A stretch of DNA of 64,000 nt from Aquimarina macrocephali JAMB N27 (GCF_000520995.1 NZ_JACA01000015.1:44534-108533), one strand, 5' to 3'; positions 37,818-46,525 are shown, numbered from the stretch's first letter. Notes: a model not told the origin generated them from the letters alone. Translations and numbers: made by a program.

Positions 37818-38939
37818 ATGAATATCTCTTTACGACAAAAAACCCTGAAAGATGGTAGGATAAGTTTGTTCTTAGACTATTATCTTCCAAAAGCCAGGCA
37901 AACCAGAAAAAAAGAATCCTTAAAACTATATCTTCATCCCAGTCCCAGAACAAAGATAGAAAAGGAACACAATAAAAAGACACTTATTCTGGCAGAAGGT
38001 ATCCGTTCTAAACAGTTGTTAAAATTACAACATGATGAGCATGATTTTTCTCATTTGATTAAAGATAAGGAAGTAACTCCTAAAAGAAGTATTGTCGCCT
38101 ATTTTAAAGAACAAACACAAAAGAGAACTGGTAGCTCGTATGGAATATGGAAAAGTGTATTACAATACATTATAAAATATGTAGGTACTGATCATGTAAC
38201 CCTTGAAGATATTGATAAGGATTGGGTAGAAGGTTTTAAAAAGTATTTACAGTCAGAAAACACTCCTGATAATCATATCCCTTTATCGGTCAATACGGCT
38301 CATATCTACTTTAGTAAATTCAGGACTGTCATACGTCAGGCCTGTAAAGATAAATTGCTGGATCATAATCCTTGTAATGATGTAGCCCATATTGTGCAGG
38401 AAGAAACCGAAAGAGAGTTTTTAACCCTGGAAGAATTAAAAACAGTGGTAAAGACAGCATGCCAGTACCCACACTTAAAAAAAGCGTTTATCTTTAGTGC
38501 GTTAACAGGTTTACGAAAATCTGATATTCAAAAGATGAGATGGAGCGAGTTACAATATTCTAAGGAGCAAGGGTGGTACTTACGTTTTACTCAACAGAAG
38601 ACTAAAAAAACAGAGACGCTTCCCATCTCTGAACAGGCAAGGGATTTATTAGGAGAACCTGATGATAAAGAAGCTCTTGTTTTCAAAGGTTTTAAATTTG
38701 ATACTACCACATCTCTTAAACTTCAGGTATGGATGTTAGCATCCGGAATCACAAAAAAAATTACCTTTCATTGTGCAAGACATACCTTTGCCACTTTACA
38801 ATTAACCATAGGCACTGATATTTATACGGTATCAAAGTTATTAGGACATAAAATATTAAAGACTACCCAAATTTATGCCCAAATCATTGACCAGAAAAAA
38901 GTAGATGCTGTAAATAATATTCCTAACCTTTCCCTATAA
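37818..38939 (+). CDS. Tyrosine recombinase/integrase of an integrative element
   Basis: 373 aa from the ATG at 37818. An upstream TTG in the same frame (37779) would run through the inverted repeat and is rejected. Domain order: Bacteroidetes arm-binding domain (ISLRQKTLKDGRISLFLDYY), SAM-like core-binding domain (residues ~90-190), and catalytic domain. Catalytic residues visible are Arg in ALTGLRKSDIQKMRW, His-x-x-Arg in HCARHTFATLQL, His in LLGHKILKTTQIY, and the nucleophile Tyr in IYAQI. The enzyme should excise and integrate the element at 37.7-41.6 kb. It is followed 6 bp later by a cotranscribed gene. It looks intact. Confidence 0.95.
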   Translation: MNISLRQKTLKDGRISLFLDYYLPKARQTRKKESLKLYLHPSPRTKIEKEHNKKTLILAEGIRSKQLLKLQHDEHDFSHLIKDKEVTPKRSIVAYFKEQTQKRTGSSYGIWKSVLQYIIKYVGTDHVTLEDIDKDWVEGFKKYLQSENTPDNHIPLSVNTAHIYFSKFRTVIRQACKDKLLDHNPCNDVAHIVQEETEREFLTLEELKTVVKTACQYPHLKKAFIFSALTGLRKSDIQKMRWSELQYSKEQGWYLRFTQQKTKKTETLPISEQARDLLGEPDDKEALVFKGFKFDTTTSLKLQVWMLASGITKKITFHCARHTFATLQLTIGTDIYTVSKLLGHKILKTTQIYAQIIDQKKVDAVNNIPNLSL

Positions 38940-38945
38940 ATATAT

Positions 38946-40013
38946 ATGCAAGAACCACTTTTCACACATTTCCAAATTAATACCCTTGATATATGGGATT
39001 TTGAGAGAGATTGTTTTTTTAATCCTGGTATTGAGTTTAAGAACTTTTCTCAACAAAGGATTATGGAAACACTTATTGAAAAAGTAAGGGATATTTCTAT
39101 TTCAAAAACCAGTCCTTTTACTACTTATGATGGATATTTGGAAGGGAGTAAAGACACAAAACACTATTATGAGAGTAAAGTAAACCAGCTTAACAGGGCT
39201 TGTGATTTTTCGGATTACATTGGTTTGGAATTTTTTTTTAGTCGTAATGATGGATATTCCTATCGGGTAAATTATGAAATTTTGTCTAAAGAGGAAGATT
39301 TTGCCTATTGGTTTTCATTAAAACTTAGACAATATGAATTAGGGGTTCGGTATATTCCTGAATTTTTAAAACATCACCTATCGTATTCTTTTGACGATTA
39401 TGAAATTTCATATATAGATTTTCTTAATGTACAAGTCCTTCGGCAATATCACAATATTTTCTTCTCCGATAGGGTCAGTGATACCGTTAAGGAGTATGTA
39501 GACACACTGTTTGTCTCATTAAAAAATCAAATTGCAAAGGATGAACCTGAAGTGAAAAATGAAAAGAGTATTGGAAAACGCCCAAAATCCAGAGAGGAAT
39601 TCAATTCCTATCGTCTAATGATTCTTCAAAAAGAGCCTGCTTATTTGAATAGTCATAGTACTGACTTCTATGATGTTTTTCATTTACTGATAAAACATGA
39701 TTTTATTAAAGCTGACCCCGATTTTGATTTTGAAAGGTTTAAAAAGATATTCTCTGGTCGAGGGGTTTCCAAATCTAAAAGAATCATCTGGTCAGAAAAC
39801 AATATCTATCTGAAACTTTTTGTACGTTATTTGTTACAAACCAAAAAAATAGAACCTATGGGCAATGAGAACTGGAGAACTACAGTGAAATGTTTTTTGG
39901 ATAAAAACGGAAATGAATTTAAAACTACTCAACTTCAATATGCTAATGGAGGCAAAGATGAAAAGGTAAAATTATTATATAGTATCGTTGACCAATTAGA
40001 AGACGTATTGTAA
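38946..40013 (+). CDS. Unknown element-borne protein, cotranscribed with the integrase (355 aa)
   Basis: 355-aa soluble protein, with no signal peptide or membrane span. The start is 6 bp after the integrase stop. The C-terminal third reads ...FKKIFSGRGVSKSKRIIWSENN...LFVRYLLQTKKIEP...WRTTVKCFLDKNGNEF. This 'FxGR...IIW...L.yl...L......W..v..cF.d..G..f' layout is one I associate with accessory proteins of Bacteroidetes mobile elements (RteC-like tails), but the match is by memory and weak. A role in excision control or element maintenance is inference. Confidence 0.75.
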   Translation: MQEPLFTHFQINTLDIWDFERDCFFNPGIEFKNFSQQRIMETLIEKVRDISISKTSPFTTYDGYLEGSKDTKHYYESKVNQLNRACDFSDYIGLEFFFSRNDGYSYRVNYEILSKEEDFAYWFSLKLRQYELGVRYIPEFLKHHLSYSFDDYEISYIDFLNVQVLRQYHNIFFSDRVSDTVKEYVDTLFVSLKNQIAKDEPEVKNEKSIGKRPKSREEFNSYRLMILQKEPAYLNSHSTDFYDVFHLLIKHDFIKADPDFDFERFKKIFSGRGVSKSKRIIWSENNIYLKLFVRYLLQTKKIEPMGNENWRTTVKCFLDKNGNEFKTTQLQYANGGKDEKVKLLYSIVDQLEDVL

Positions 40014-40049
40014 CTTCTCTCTTTTTTGTTTTCTCCTAGTTTACAAACA

Positions 40050-40083
40050 GTAAACACACTCTATTCTCTACACTCTACGATTT
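40050..40083. repeat. 34-bp direct repeat, copy 1
   Basis: Begins GTAAACACACTCTATTCTC and ends at 40083. It matches 40147-40180 at 32 of 34 positions, with a period of 97 bp. Both lie in the 267-bp gap upstream of the excisionase-like gene. Inside each copy TCTAC recurs, giving a smaller subrepeat. Confidence 0.75.
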
Positions 40084-40146
40084 TTTTTGCATAATGTATC
40101 CATACAACACCCTAGGAGCTACAAGCTGTATCAAAAAATACGGGTT

Positions 40147-40180
40147 GTAAACACGCTCTATTCTCTACGCTCTACGATTT
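40147..40180. repeat. 34-bp direct repeat, copy 2
   Basis: Second copy of the 40050-40083 sequence, with G for A at two positions. It lies 100 bp upstream of the HTH gene and could be a binding site for that protein or for a recombinase. Confidence 0.75.
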
Positions 40181-40280
40181 ATCTGAAAAGCACTTTGAAA
40201 TCCTTTGTTATTTAGTGCCAGATATCTAAAGAAACACAGGCATTACGTAATGCTCATTTTTAATTAAAAAAATATATCAC

Positions 40281-40628
40281 ATGAGCGATTTATCAAAACC
40301 ATTGTACTCCTTAACTGTTGGAGAGTATAAAGAATTACAGCAGCAGCTATTACAAGAGCACTCTGATCAGTTTCTAAAAAATGGTAACAATGAACCTTCA
40401 CTTTTAGAAAAAGAAGAACAGGACATTATCTTTATGGAAGAAGTTTGCAGGCTTACCGGATATACCAAACCTACTGTATACTCCAAGATCAGCAGATACC
40501 AGATTCCTGTACTCTCCAGAGGGAAACCCCTCACCTTCTCTAAAAAAGCAATTATAGAATGGATACATCAGGGCAAACCCCATGTTATTGATCAAATGGC
40601 AGAGGATTATTTAAAAACAAGGAAATGA
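40281..40628 (+). CDS. Excisionase-like helix-turn-helix protein
   Basis: 115 aa. The C-terminal half is a MerR/Xis-type HTH_17 domain: FMEEVCRLTGYTKPTVYSKISR, then IPVLSRGKPLTFSKKAIIEWI. In Bacteroidetes elements such proteins act as recombination directionality factors or as small regulators. The N-terminal ~50 residues are helical and poorly conserved. The 34-bp repeats upstream are candidate binding sites. A 32-codon frame overlapping its stop (ATG 40625) looks accidental. Confidence 0.85.
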   Translation: MSDLSKPLYSLTVGEYKELQQQLLQEHSDQFLKNGNNEPSLLEKEEQDIIFMEEVCRLTGYTKPTVYSKISRYQIPVLSRGKPLTFSKKAIIEWIHQGKPHVIDQMAEDYLKTRK

Positions 40629-40903
40629 AAATGTATCAAAGACAAAGGAGTAATCCGACTGATACCATATCGTTGGAGAGTCCGAAAATTCTTTGCTTGA
40701 AACGGAAGTCCTCAAAGAAATGAAAAGGCTTCGACATTTAAGAGGTAAGCGTGCTATAGGTACACTGATACAAATTTTAAAGCAGTGTCACTATAGTACC
40801 CATACTTCTTGCAGCTACACTATCACTATAGTAAAAGTGTGTACCCTATTTTTTTTAATACACCAGAAACAATTGATCGCACAGATCAGTAAAAAAATAC
40901 GTT
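40629..40903. other. Gene-free stretch of the element with short direct repeats
   Basis: 275 bp between the HTH gene and the primase-like fragment. I see no convincing gene. TCACTATAGTA occurs twice in direct orientation (40788-40798 and 40823-40833, period 35), which could be a small iteron-like or regulatory site. Confidence 0.45.
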
Positions 40904-41602
40904 ATGATCACCAGAAAAACAATACTATCCAAAACCCATTATGGGCTAAAGATTTACAGTTATATCCTCCGGCAGTTTTATCCTGAACAAACCATATTGT
41001 ATGTAAACGGAAATACATGTAAACCTGTCATTAATCCATTTACACCAGAGCAACGCCATAGTCTGTCTATTGAGATTGTAAACAATCAGGGGGTTTACAA
41101 GGATATACATGATAAAGAGTGTAAAGGAACTGTTTTTGATTTTGCCCAATTGTATTTTCAAATGGATACTGAAGATGAATTACTTATCAAAATCAATGAT
41201 ACGCTTCACTTAGGACTGGTAAATAATATCCCTGATTACCAGAGTAACCTTCAACGGATTAATAAAGCTCTGGAAGAGATCCCAGAAACCCAATGGAATC
41301 CAAAATTCAGTTATTTTAGTACGAACTTGTATCATCTATATCCTTCTGCAACTGTTGGGATATTAGAAACCTATGCTATGATCACAGCTACCATCAGGGA
41401 ATACAAAACAAAAACGCTTCGGGGATTCAGTTCAGAGAGGCAACAAAAAGAATATAAGAAGAACTATTTTGATTATGTAACCTTTTCAGGAACTTTTACA
41501 AAACGCAATAATAATGCCCTTATCGAGCACTCAGGATTGCTGACTGTGGATATAGATGGGATACATGATACATCCGCCTATTGCCTAATTCGGGAAGTAT
41601 GA
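40904..41602 (+). pseudogene. Truncated primase-like gene (BT4734/VirE-N-type), 3' end lost
   Basis: Begins MITRKTILSKTHYGLK. Residues ~50-105 include GTVFDFAQLYFQMDTEDEL, as in CHC2-like element primases. The last part, YVTFSGTFTKRNN and SGLLTVDIDGI, matches the start of the BT4734-like/VirE N-terminal domain, which normally continues for several hundred residues into helicase or primase parts. Here the coding sense is lost after about 41567, and the frame runs by chance to a stop at 41602 inside the neighbouring response-regulator gene. The gene is therefore a broken replication gene of the integrative element. Confidence 0.75.
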
Positions 41603-42035
41603 TCTGTTTAAACTCTTTTTCTTTTATTGTGTTTAGTAAAACCTGATAGTCTTGGATTTTTTTTTGTTTTTCTATTTTGCTTTGCAATTTTTCTACGGCT
41701 GCTATTAACCGCCTTCTATCTATAGGTTTTACCAGGTAATCTATAGCCGATAATTCAAAAGCTTTTATAGCATACTCATCAAAAGCAGTTACAAAAATGA
41801 TATCAAAATTCATTTCTTCAAAGAAATTTGCGATCTCATATCCTGCATAATTTGGCATCTGAACATCTAAAAAAACGACATCGGGTTGTAATTCTTTAAT
41901 CTCTTCCACAGCATCTTCAAGACAGGAACATTGCGCAAGAACATCTATATTTAAATCACAACGTTTTATCAAATTTGATAAAACGTTTCTAGCTCTTTGC
42001 TCATCATCTACCAGTATTGCTTTAATTGCATTCAT
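41520..42035 (-). pseudogene. LytTR-family response regulator truncated before its DNA-binding domain
   Basis: The start MNAIKAILVDDEQRARNVL and the phospho-acceptor Asp in VVFLDVQMPNYAGYE are intact, as are the switch residues (FVTAFDEYAIKAF) and K in YLVKPIDRRRL. Residues 1-~155 are thus a full receiver plus linker. After ELGNR (about 41577) the LytTR domain should begin, but the sequence switches to element-derived DNA and stops after ~16 unrelated residues at 41520. The product, if made, cannot bind DNA through LytTR. No partner histidine kinase is seen nearby. A paired direct repeat lies 43-70 bp upstream of the start. Confidence 0.85.
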
Positions 42036-42077
42036 GTAACAAAAATAGGTAGTTTAGAATTAGTAATCATAAAGCAG

Positions 42078-42105
42078 TTTGTGAATCGTAATTTGAGTTT
42101 ATGAG
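42078..42105. promoter_or_regulatory. Paired direct repeat upstream of the LytTR regulator (candidate LytTR site)
   Basis: TTTGTGAA (42078-42085) and TTTATGAG (42098-42105), spaced 20 bp centre to centre, i.e. the same face of the helix. The whole block, including the 12-bp spacer, nearly matches 44403-44430. LytTR regulators bind such direct repeats. Confidence 0.55.
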
Positions 42106-42117
42106 TCTTATCTGGTT

Positions 42118-43386
42118 TCAGTTAACATAGGTACATTCTAAAACGTTTTGCCCTGGAACAATCCCTTCTGTAAATACTTTTTGATAACCACCGCCATTGT
42201 ATTGTTGAGCAAATGTTGCGTAATGAAAACTGCATGTACCGTCCTTACGTTTCATAACAATAACACCAGAAATTCGCCTGCCAAGCTGTACACCGGTTAG
42301 CGTATTTCTGTAAATACTCCAGTCGCTACCAGCAAAGTATGCTTTGGAAATAGTTTCTTCCCAACCATATTGATTTGCCCAAGATTTTGCTGCTAGTGTC
42401 GCTTGTTTTTCTAATTCTGAGTTACTAAACCCTTTTGCAGGTAAACGTCTGTTTTTTATGGCTTCTGCTTCTTTTGTTGCATATGCCTTTTCTGTGTGTT
42501 CCTTTGCCTTTAACGACCAATCTGCCAATTTTGCATCTATTTTATCCTGAGTTTCTTTACTAACCAGTAAATTTCTTATTGCTTTTTGATCTTTATGGAA
42601 ATAGTTAAAGGTTTCGTACGGACCCCATACTGATTTTCCTAAATCATTTCCCGAACTGTATTTTGCCCATATAACCGAAAGCGGACTTTCTACAAGCATA
42701 TACTCTCTCCTATTACCTCCAACGTCATAAATATCGACTTCTAAAATCTTGCTCAACTCTGCCATAAAACTATAACGCTCACCATGGCCATTAGGAAAAT
42801 TAAGACGTATCTCTTTTCCTTTTGTAATGTCTATAGTAACAGAATTAAATGACTCTCCATTGTGTAGTTTTTTTGCTGCTGGATAATAAAGGTTACTTTC
42901 ACTATCAACAGCTTGTGCACCAACTCCTCCTGTCATAATCTGTTTTGAAAAGTTTATCGCCCAATCTTCTACTTTCTTTTTAGTCATACCAGCAACCTTA
43001 GCTTTATCTGCACTAAAAAAATTAACATATAAAAAAGTCTCCCAAATACCTTCTCCTATAGCCACTGCTGGTGATTTAGGAGCTACAGACACATAACTAT
43101 TTTCATCATAAGGTATCACATAGATGCCCGAGGTGCCATAAATAGATTTCCCCGATGCTTTACTAACTTCTGGATTATAAGTGTAAACAGCCGGCATACA
43201 TTGTTTACAAGAAGCCATTGCCAATAATTTTACACCATTATTTTCGCCAATTTGTAAAATCTGTTGCTTTTTTCCGTCTCGTGAGGGTTCTAATAAATGA
43301 ACCATTTGATCTTGCGCAAAGAGCTGATTAAAAAAAGAAAGGTTTAGTACTAAAACTAGTATTTGTAAGTAGTTTTTCATTTTCAT
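42118..43386 (-). CDS. Secreted unknown protein (422 aa)
   Basis: Signal peptide at residues 1-24 (LVLVLNLSFFNQLFAQ). The mature protein has a near-N-terminal CKQC pair (LLAMASCKQCMPAVYTYN), then a region with NFPNGHGERYSFMAELS, and a C-terminal part, about residues 320-422, that reads like a strand-rich domain (GRRISGVIVMKRKDGTCSFHY). I do not recognise a family. There is no T9SS sorting domain. It lies 31 bp downstream of the T9SS LRR protein gene on the same strand, so the two form an operon, probably under the repeat at 44403-44430. The CxxC may be a disulfide or metal site, but a thioredoxin fold is not evident. Confidence 0.75.
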   Translation of the reverse strand: MKMKNYLQILVLVLNLSFFNQLFAQDQMVHLLEPSRDGKKQQILQIGENNGVKLLAMASCKQCMPAVYTYNPEVSKASGKSIYGTSGIYVIPYDENSYVSVAPKSPAVAIGEGIWETFLYVNFFSADKAKVAGMTKKKVEDWAINFSKQIMTGGVGAQAVDSESNLYYPAAKKLHNGESFNSVTIDITKGKEIRLNFPNGHGERYSFMAELSKILEVDIYDVGGNRREYMLVESPLSVIWAKYSSGNDLGKSVWGPYETFNYFHKDQKAIRNLLVSKETQDKIDAKLADWSLKAKEHTEKAYATKEAEAIKNRRLPAKGFSNSELEKQATLAAKSWANQYGWEETISKAYFAGSDWSIYRNTLTGVQLGRRISGVIVMKRKDGTCSFHYATFAQQYNGGGYQKVFTEGIVPGQNVLECTYVN

Positions 43387-43417
43387 AATACGCGGTTTAA
43401 ATAGGCTATAAAGTATG

Positions 43418-44338
43418 TTATTCTTTTATGATTTTTTTTCTTAATGTTTTGCTTTTTGTATCTATTACAAGCCAATATACTCCTCTATTCACCTCAGAAA
43501 TATCTAATTCAGGAGTGTTTTGTTTCTGTAAAACTTGCTCCCCAACAAACGTATACAAAGTAAGTTTCTTTACTATTTCTTTAGATCGAATATTAACAAA
43601 GTTATTTGCTGGATTTGGATATACGATGATATCATTACTTACTTTTTTACCTGATTCTGGCACCTCATCAGAAAGAGGCCCTAAATCTATCAATCCTCCT
43701 GTACTACCTTGGACGCATATGTCGCTATAACCAGCCATTGCATCTTTTCTCCAATGCCCATTAGTAGTAGGCGTAAACCCCGAGTCTATATTAATGCAAG
43801 TTAACTTAGGGTTATTATCTGCAAATAAAGTAAAATTAGGATGGTGATTATTTCCATTTGCCACATCTAATGTTTTGAGATTTGGATTATCATAACAATA
43901 TACCGATTGCAAAGATGAATATGCACTTACATCTAAATCGACTAACTCATTATCTGAACAGGTAAGTACAATTAGATTAGGATTGTTACCTAAATTTACT
44001 TTATTAATTTTATTTCCGTCTACTTGTACAGTTATTAATTTTGTGTTATTACTTAGATCTAGCTTTATTAACAAACCACTTGCAACAACAAGTTGTCTTA
44101 TGTTTATAAAAAATTCTATTCCTGTTAAATCATGTATGAATGGAGTCTGCCCAACGGATAGAAGGCCACTATAATTTTGTGCTTCTGAAACATCTATTTC
44201 TCCGTCATTATTCAAATCTATTGAAGGAGAATGATGTATCAAATCATTTTTAAAGTTAGGGTCAGGAAAATTGATACTCTGACTGTAACTGTTTACTGCT
44301 ATAAAAAATAAACCTAGTGCAAGTAATTTTTCTTTCAT
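43418..44338 (-). CDS. T9SS-secreted internalin-like LRR protein (306 aa)
   Basis: Signal peptide at residues 1-19 (AVNSYSQ). An N-terminal INFPDPNFKNDLI...DLNNDGEIDVSEA segment is followed by short internalin-type LRRs (LDLSNNTKLITVQVDGNKI, NLGNNPNLIVLTCSDNELV, LDVSAYSSLQSVYCYDNPN). The C-terminal ~80 residues are a type A T9SS sorting domain (IIVYPNPANNFVNI...LTLYTFVGEQVLQ...GVYWLVI). The protein should thus be exported across the outer membrane and anchored or released. It is the first gene of a two-gene operon. The candidate LytTR site is 65-92 bp upstream of its start. Confidence 0.9.
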   Translation of the reverse strand: MKEKLLALGLFFIAVNSYSQSINFPDPNFKNDLIHHSPSIDLNNDGEIDVSEAQNYSGLLSVGQTPFIHDLTGIEFFINIRQLVVASGLLIKLDLSNNTKLITVQVDGNKINKVNLGNNPNLIVLTCSDNELVDLDVSAYSSLQSVYCYDNPNLKTLDVANGNNHHPNFTLFADNNPKLTCINIDSGFTPTTNGHWRKDAMAGYSDICVQGSTGGLIDLGPLSDEVPESGKKVSNDIIVYPNPANNFVNIRSKEIVKKLTLYTFVGEQVLQKQNTPELDISEVNRGVYWLVIDTKSKTLRKKIIKE

Positions 44339-44402
44339 TTTTATCGTGTTTTAAGTTTCGTTTAATAAAAATAATAGTTAATACTTCAGACCAGCAAAAC
44401 GA

Positions 44403-44430
44403 TTTGTGAAGAGTAATTTGAGTTTGTGAA
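44403..44430. promoter_or_regulatory. Paired direct repeat upstream of the secreted LRR operon (candidate LytTR site)
   Basis: TTTGTGAA (44403-44410) and TTTGTGAA (44423-44430), with a 12-bp spacer that differs from that at 42086-42097 at two positions. Same orientation and similar distance from a minus-strand start as the site before the LytTR regulator. Confidence 0.6.
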
Positions 44431-44550
44431 GTGTTCGGATAATTAATCGCTTCTCTAAAAATACGTTTCTCCATATTACATAAACAACATGAAACTTTAA
44501 TGTTTTAAAATTAGATAAGTTATATTACATTTAACCACAAAATAAGCGAA

Positions 44551-45177
44551 ATGACAATTTTTAATATCTTAGATATTCTAGGGACCATTGCATTCGTAAT
44601 ATCGGGTTCACTAAGTGCAATGAACCGAAAATTAGACTTATTTGGTATTTTTATCATTGCATTTGTTACTTCAATAGGAGGAGGTACTATTCGGGATATA
44701 CTCATTGGTAATACTCCGGTTTCCTGGATGCAAAATACAACCACTATGTATTTGATAGGCGGGGTTACAGTGTTTTCTATCATTTTTAGAAACAAACTCG
44801 ATTATCTTAAAGGATCAATTTTTTTATTCGATACCATTGGATTGGGGGTTTTTACTATTATAGGAGTCGAAACAGGAATTAATGCAGGGTTAGCACCTAT
44901 TGTTTCTATTGCTCTGGGAACTACAACCGGTTGTTTTGGTGGAGTAATTCGTGATATTTTATGTAATGAAATCCCTGTACTCTTCAGAAAAGAAATATAT
45001 GCCACAGCCTCTATAGCTGGTGGAATATGTTTTATGGTTTTATATTCATTTGATTTGGATCAGAACATCACATATATCTCTACTGCCCTGTTAATCATTC
45101 TAATTCGATTACTAGTAGTAAAATATAAAGTATCATTGCCATTATTCACTACAGCAAACAAAGATCTTACTAATTGA
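44551..45177 (+). CDS. TRIC-family (UPF0126, YadS-like) membrane channel protein
   Basis: 208 aa with seven predicted transmembrane helices and two copies of the UPF0126 unit. Each copy has the glycine-rich GGGTIRDIL / GGVIRDILCNEIPV signature (residues ~49-57 and ~130-140), a known feature of prokaryotic TRIC cation channels. The first starts ILDILGTIAFVISGSLSAMN; the second starts FDTIGLGVFTIIGVETG. The function is as a trimeric cation-permeable channel in the inner membrane; the physiological role in Bacteroidetes is unclear. Length is normal. It stands alone, divergent from the T9SS LRR operon. Confidence 0.92.
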   Translation: MTIFNILDILGTIAFVISGSLSAMNRKLDLFGIFIIAFVTSIGGGTIRDILIGNTPVSWMQNTTTMYLIGGVTVFSIIFRNKLDYLKGSIFLFDTIGLGVFTIIGVETGINAGLAPIVSIALGTTTGCFGGVIRDILCNEIPVLFRKEIYATASIAGGICFMVLYSFDLDQNITYISTALLIILIRLLVVKYKVSLPLFTTANKDLTN

Positions 45178-45232
45178 TTTTTCTAAATAATTAGTATCTT
45201 ATTAGGCTCAATTTTGTTATTTTTCACATAGA

Positions 45233-45703
45233 ATGAAATTCAAACCTAAATCAGCTACATATAAGAAAAAAGTTAAAGAAAGCTTTGAACGTCAACAGTT
45301 CATGAAGTTAATCAATGCACAATTAATAGACGTTCAGCCAGGGTATTGTGAGATTCATGTACCTTATCATTCGAGTTTAACACAACAACATGGCTTTTTT
45401 CATGCAGGCATAATTAGTACTATTGCTGATAATGCAGCTGGATATGCCGGATTTTCATTGATGGAAGAAAACTCCTCTGTTTTAACAGTAGAGTTTAAGA
45501 TCAATTTGATGGCACCCGGAGATGGAGAACTGCTAATAGGAAAATCAAGTGTATTAAAAAATGGAAGAACATTAACCATTTGTAAATCCGAAATATTTAT
45601 TATTAAAAACGGAAATGAAAAGCTATGTGCTGCTGCACAACTAACATTAATTGAACTCAAAAACAGTAGTGATCAGAAAAGTAGTAGTACTGGTAAAAAA
45701 TAG
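45233..45703 (+). CDS. PaaI-family acyl-CoA thioesterase
   Basis: 156-aa hotdog-fold protein. HGFFHAGIISTIADNAAGYA (about residues 54-73) is the PaaI signature, with the Asn/Asp catalytic segment in the central helix. LTVEFKINLMAPG forms the next strand. The likely reaction is hydrolysis of an aryl- or acyl-CoA thioester in the cytosol. It is preceded by the TRIC gene (55 bp) and followed by a methyltransferase gene (35 bp) on the same strand, so it may share a transcript with the latter. Confidence 0.9.
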   Translation: MKFKPKSATYKKKVKESFERQQFMKLINAQLIDVQPGYCEIHVPYHSSLTQQHGFFHAGIISTIADNAAGYAGFSLMEENSSVLTVEFKINLMAPGDGELLIGKSSVLKNGRTLTICKSEIFIIKNGNEKLCAAAQLTLIELKNSSDQKSSSTGKK

Positions 45704-45738
45704 ACCTAAATTATTATATAACTTTTTTTAAATATATA

Positions 45739-46395
45739 ATGACAGAAGAACAACTTAAAGAAATAGCCCTACAACTGCGAAAACCCGAAGGTGATTGGGG
45801 AATAGAGATGGGTAAAAAGATGAATGCCGGTAATAAATTGATCAACCTTCATACTATTGATGTATTGAACCCAAAGGCAAACGATGTTATATTAGAAATC
45901 GGTATGGGAAATGGTTTTTTTGTAAAAGATATTTTTAAACTAGAAAATACAATTCAATATAAAGGTTGTGATTATTCTAAGGAAATGGTGAGCAAGGCAA
46001 CTGCATTGAATGAAAAACTAATAAAAGAAGGAAAGGTTGATTTTTTCATTGCCGATGCTGACAAAATCCCTTGTGAAGATGCAGAGTTTAACACAGTTTT
46101 CACTATTAACACTATTTATTTTTGGGAGGACCCTAAACGTGTTTTAAAAGAGATTAGAAGGGTTTTAAAGCCTAAAGGAAAACTGATCATTTCTTTAAGG
46201 CCAAAATCAAGTATGGCAACATATCCCTTTGTAAAATATGGGTTTGATATGTTTAACAAATCAGAAGTTATCCAATTATTACACAGAAATAACTTCATGG
46301 TTACAGAACATATTGAAAAAGAGGAACCAGGACAAGAAATTGATGGAAAAACAATGAAAGTGGAAACCTTGATTGTTTGTGCTCAAAAAAACTAA
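45739..46395 (+). CDS. Class I SAM-dependent methyltransferase
   Basis: 218-aa Rossmann methyltransferase of the UbiE/Methyltransf_11 type. SAM-binding motif I is ILEIGMGNGFFV (residues ~52-63). An acidic residue follows in KGCDYSKEMV. Then come FFIADADKIPCEDAEFNTVFTINTI (motifs II-III region, quoted here in part as DADKIPCEDAEF) and VLKEIRRVLKPKGKLIISLRP. The substrate cannot be named. The frame is intact. It sits just after the PaaI thioesterase gene. Confidence 0.9.
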   Translation: MTEEQLKEIALQLRKPEGDWGIEMGKKMNAGNKLINLHTIDVLNPKANDVILEIGMGNGFFVKDIFKLENTIQYKGCDYSKEMVSKATALNEKLIKEGKVDFFIADADKIPCEDAEFNTVFTINTIYFWEDPKRVLKEIRRVLKPKGKLIISLRPKSSMATYPFVKYGFDMFNKSEVIQLLHRNNFMVTEHIEKEEPGQEIDGKTMKVETLIVCAQKN

Positions 46396-46406
46396 TAAAT
46401 GGTATA

Positions 46407-46480
46407 ATGAGTATCACTCAATCCATAGAATTATTTGCCGCTATAAATGTAGGAATAGTAGGGTTATCTAATCATAGAAG
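46407..46480 (+). pseudogene. Possible remnant: 5' end of a small membrane-protein gene
   Basis: MSITQSIELFAAINVGIVGLSN (22 residues; core SIELFAAINVGIVGLS) resembles the first helix of a small Flavobacteria membrane protein that normally continues with more helices. Here it changes after about 46475 into sequence antisense to the HxlR gene. It looks like a truncated relic 12 bp after the methyltransferase stop. The family resemblance is from memory. Confidence 0.3.
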
Positions 46481-46525
46481 GAGCTTTTTGATTAGGAAAA
46501 GATTACTTTTAATGAAACGTTTACA

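Noticed and set aside
40693..40986. 97-aa frame before the primase-like fragment
   Set aside because: Overlaps the better frame at 40904, has no recognisable domain and unusual residue use.
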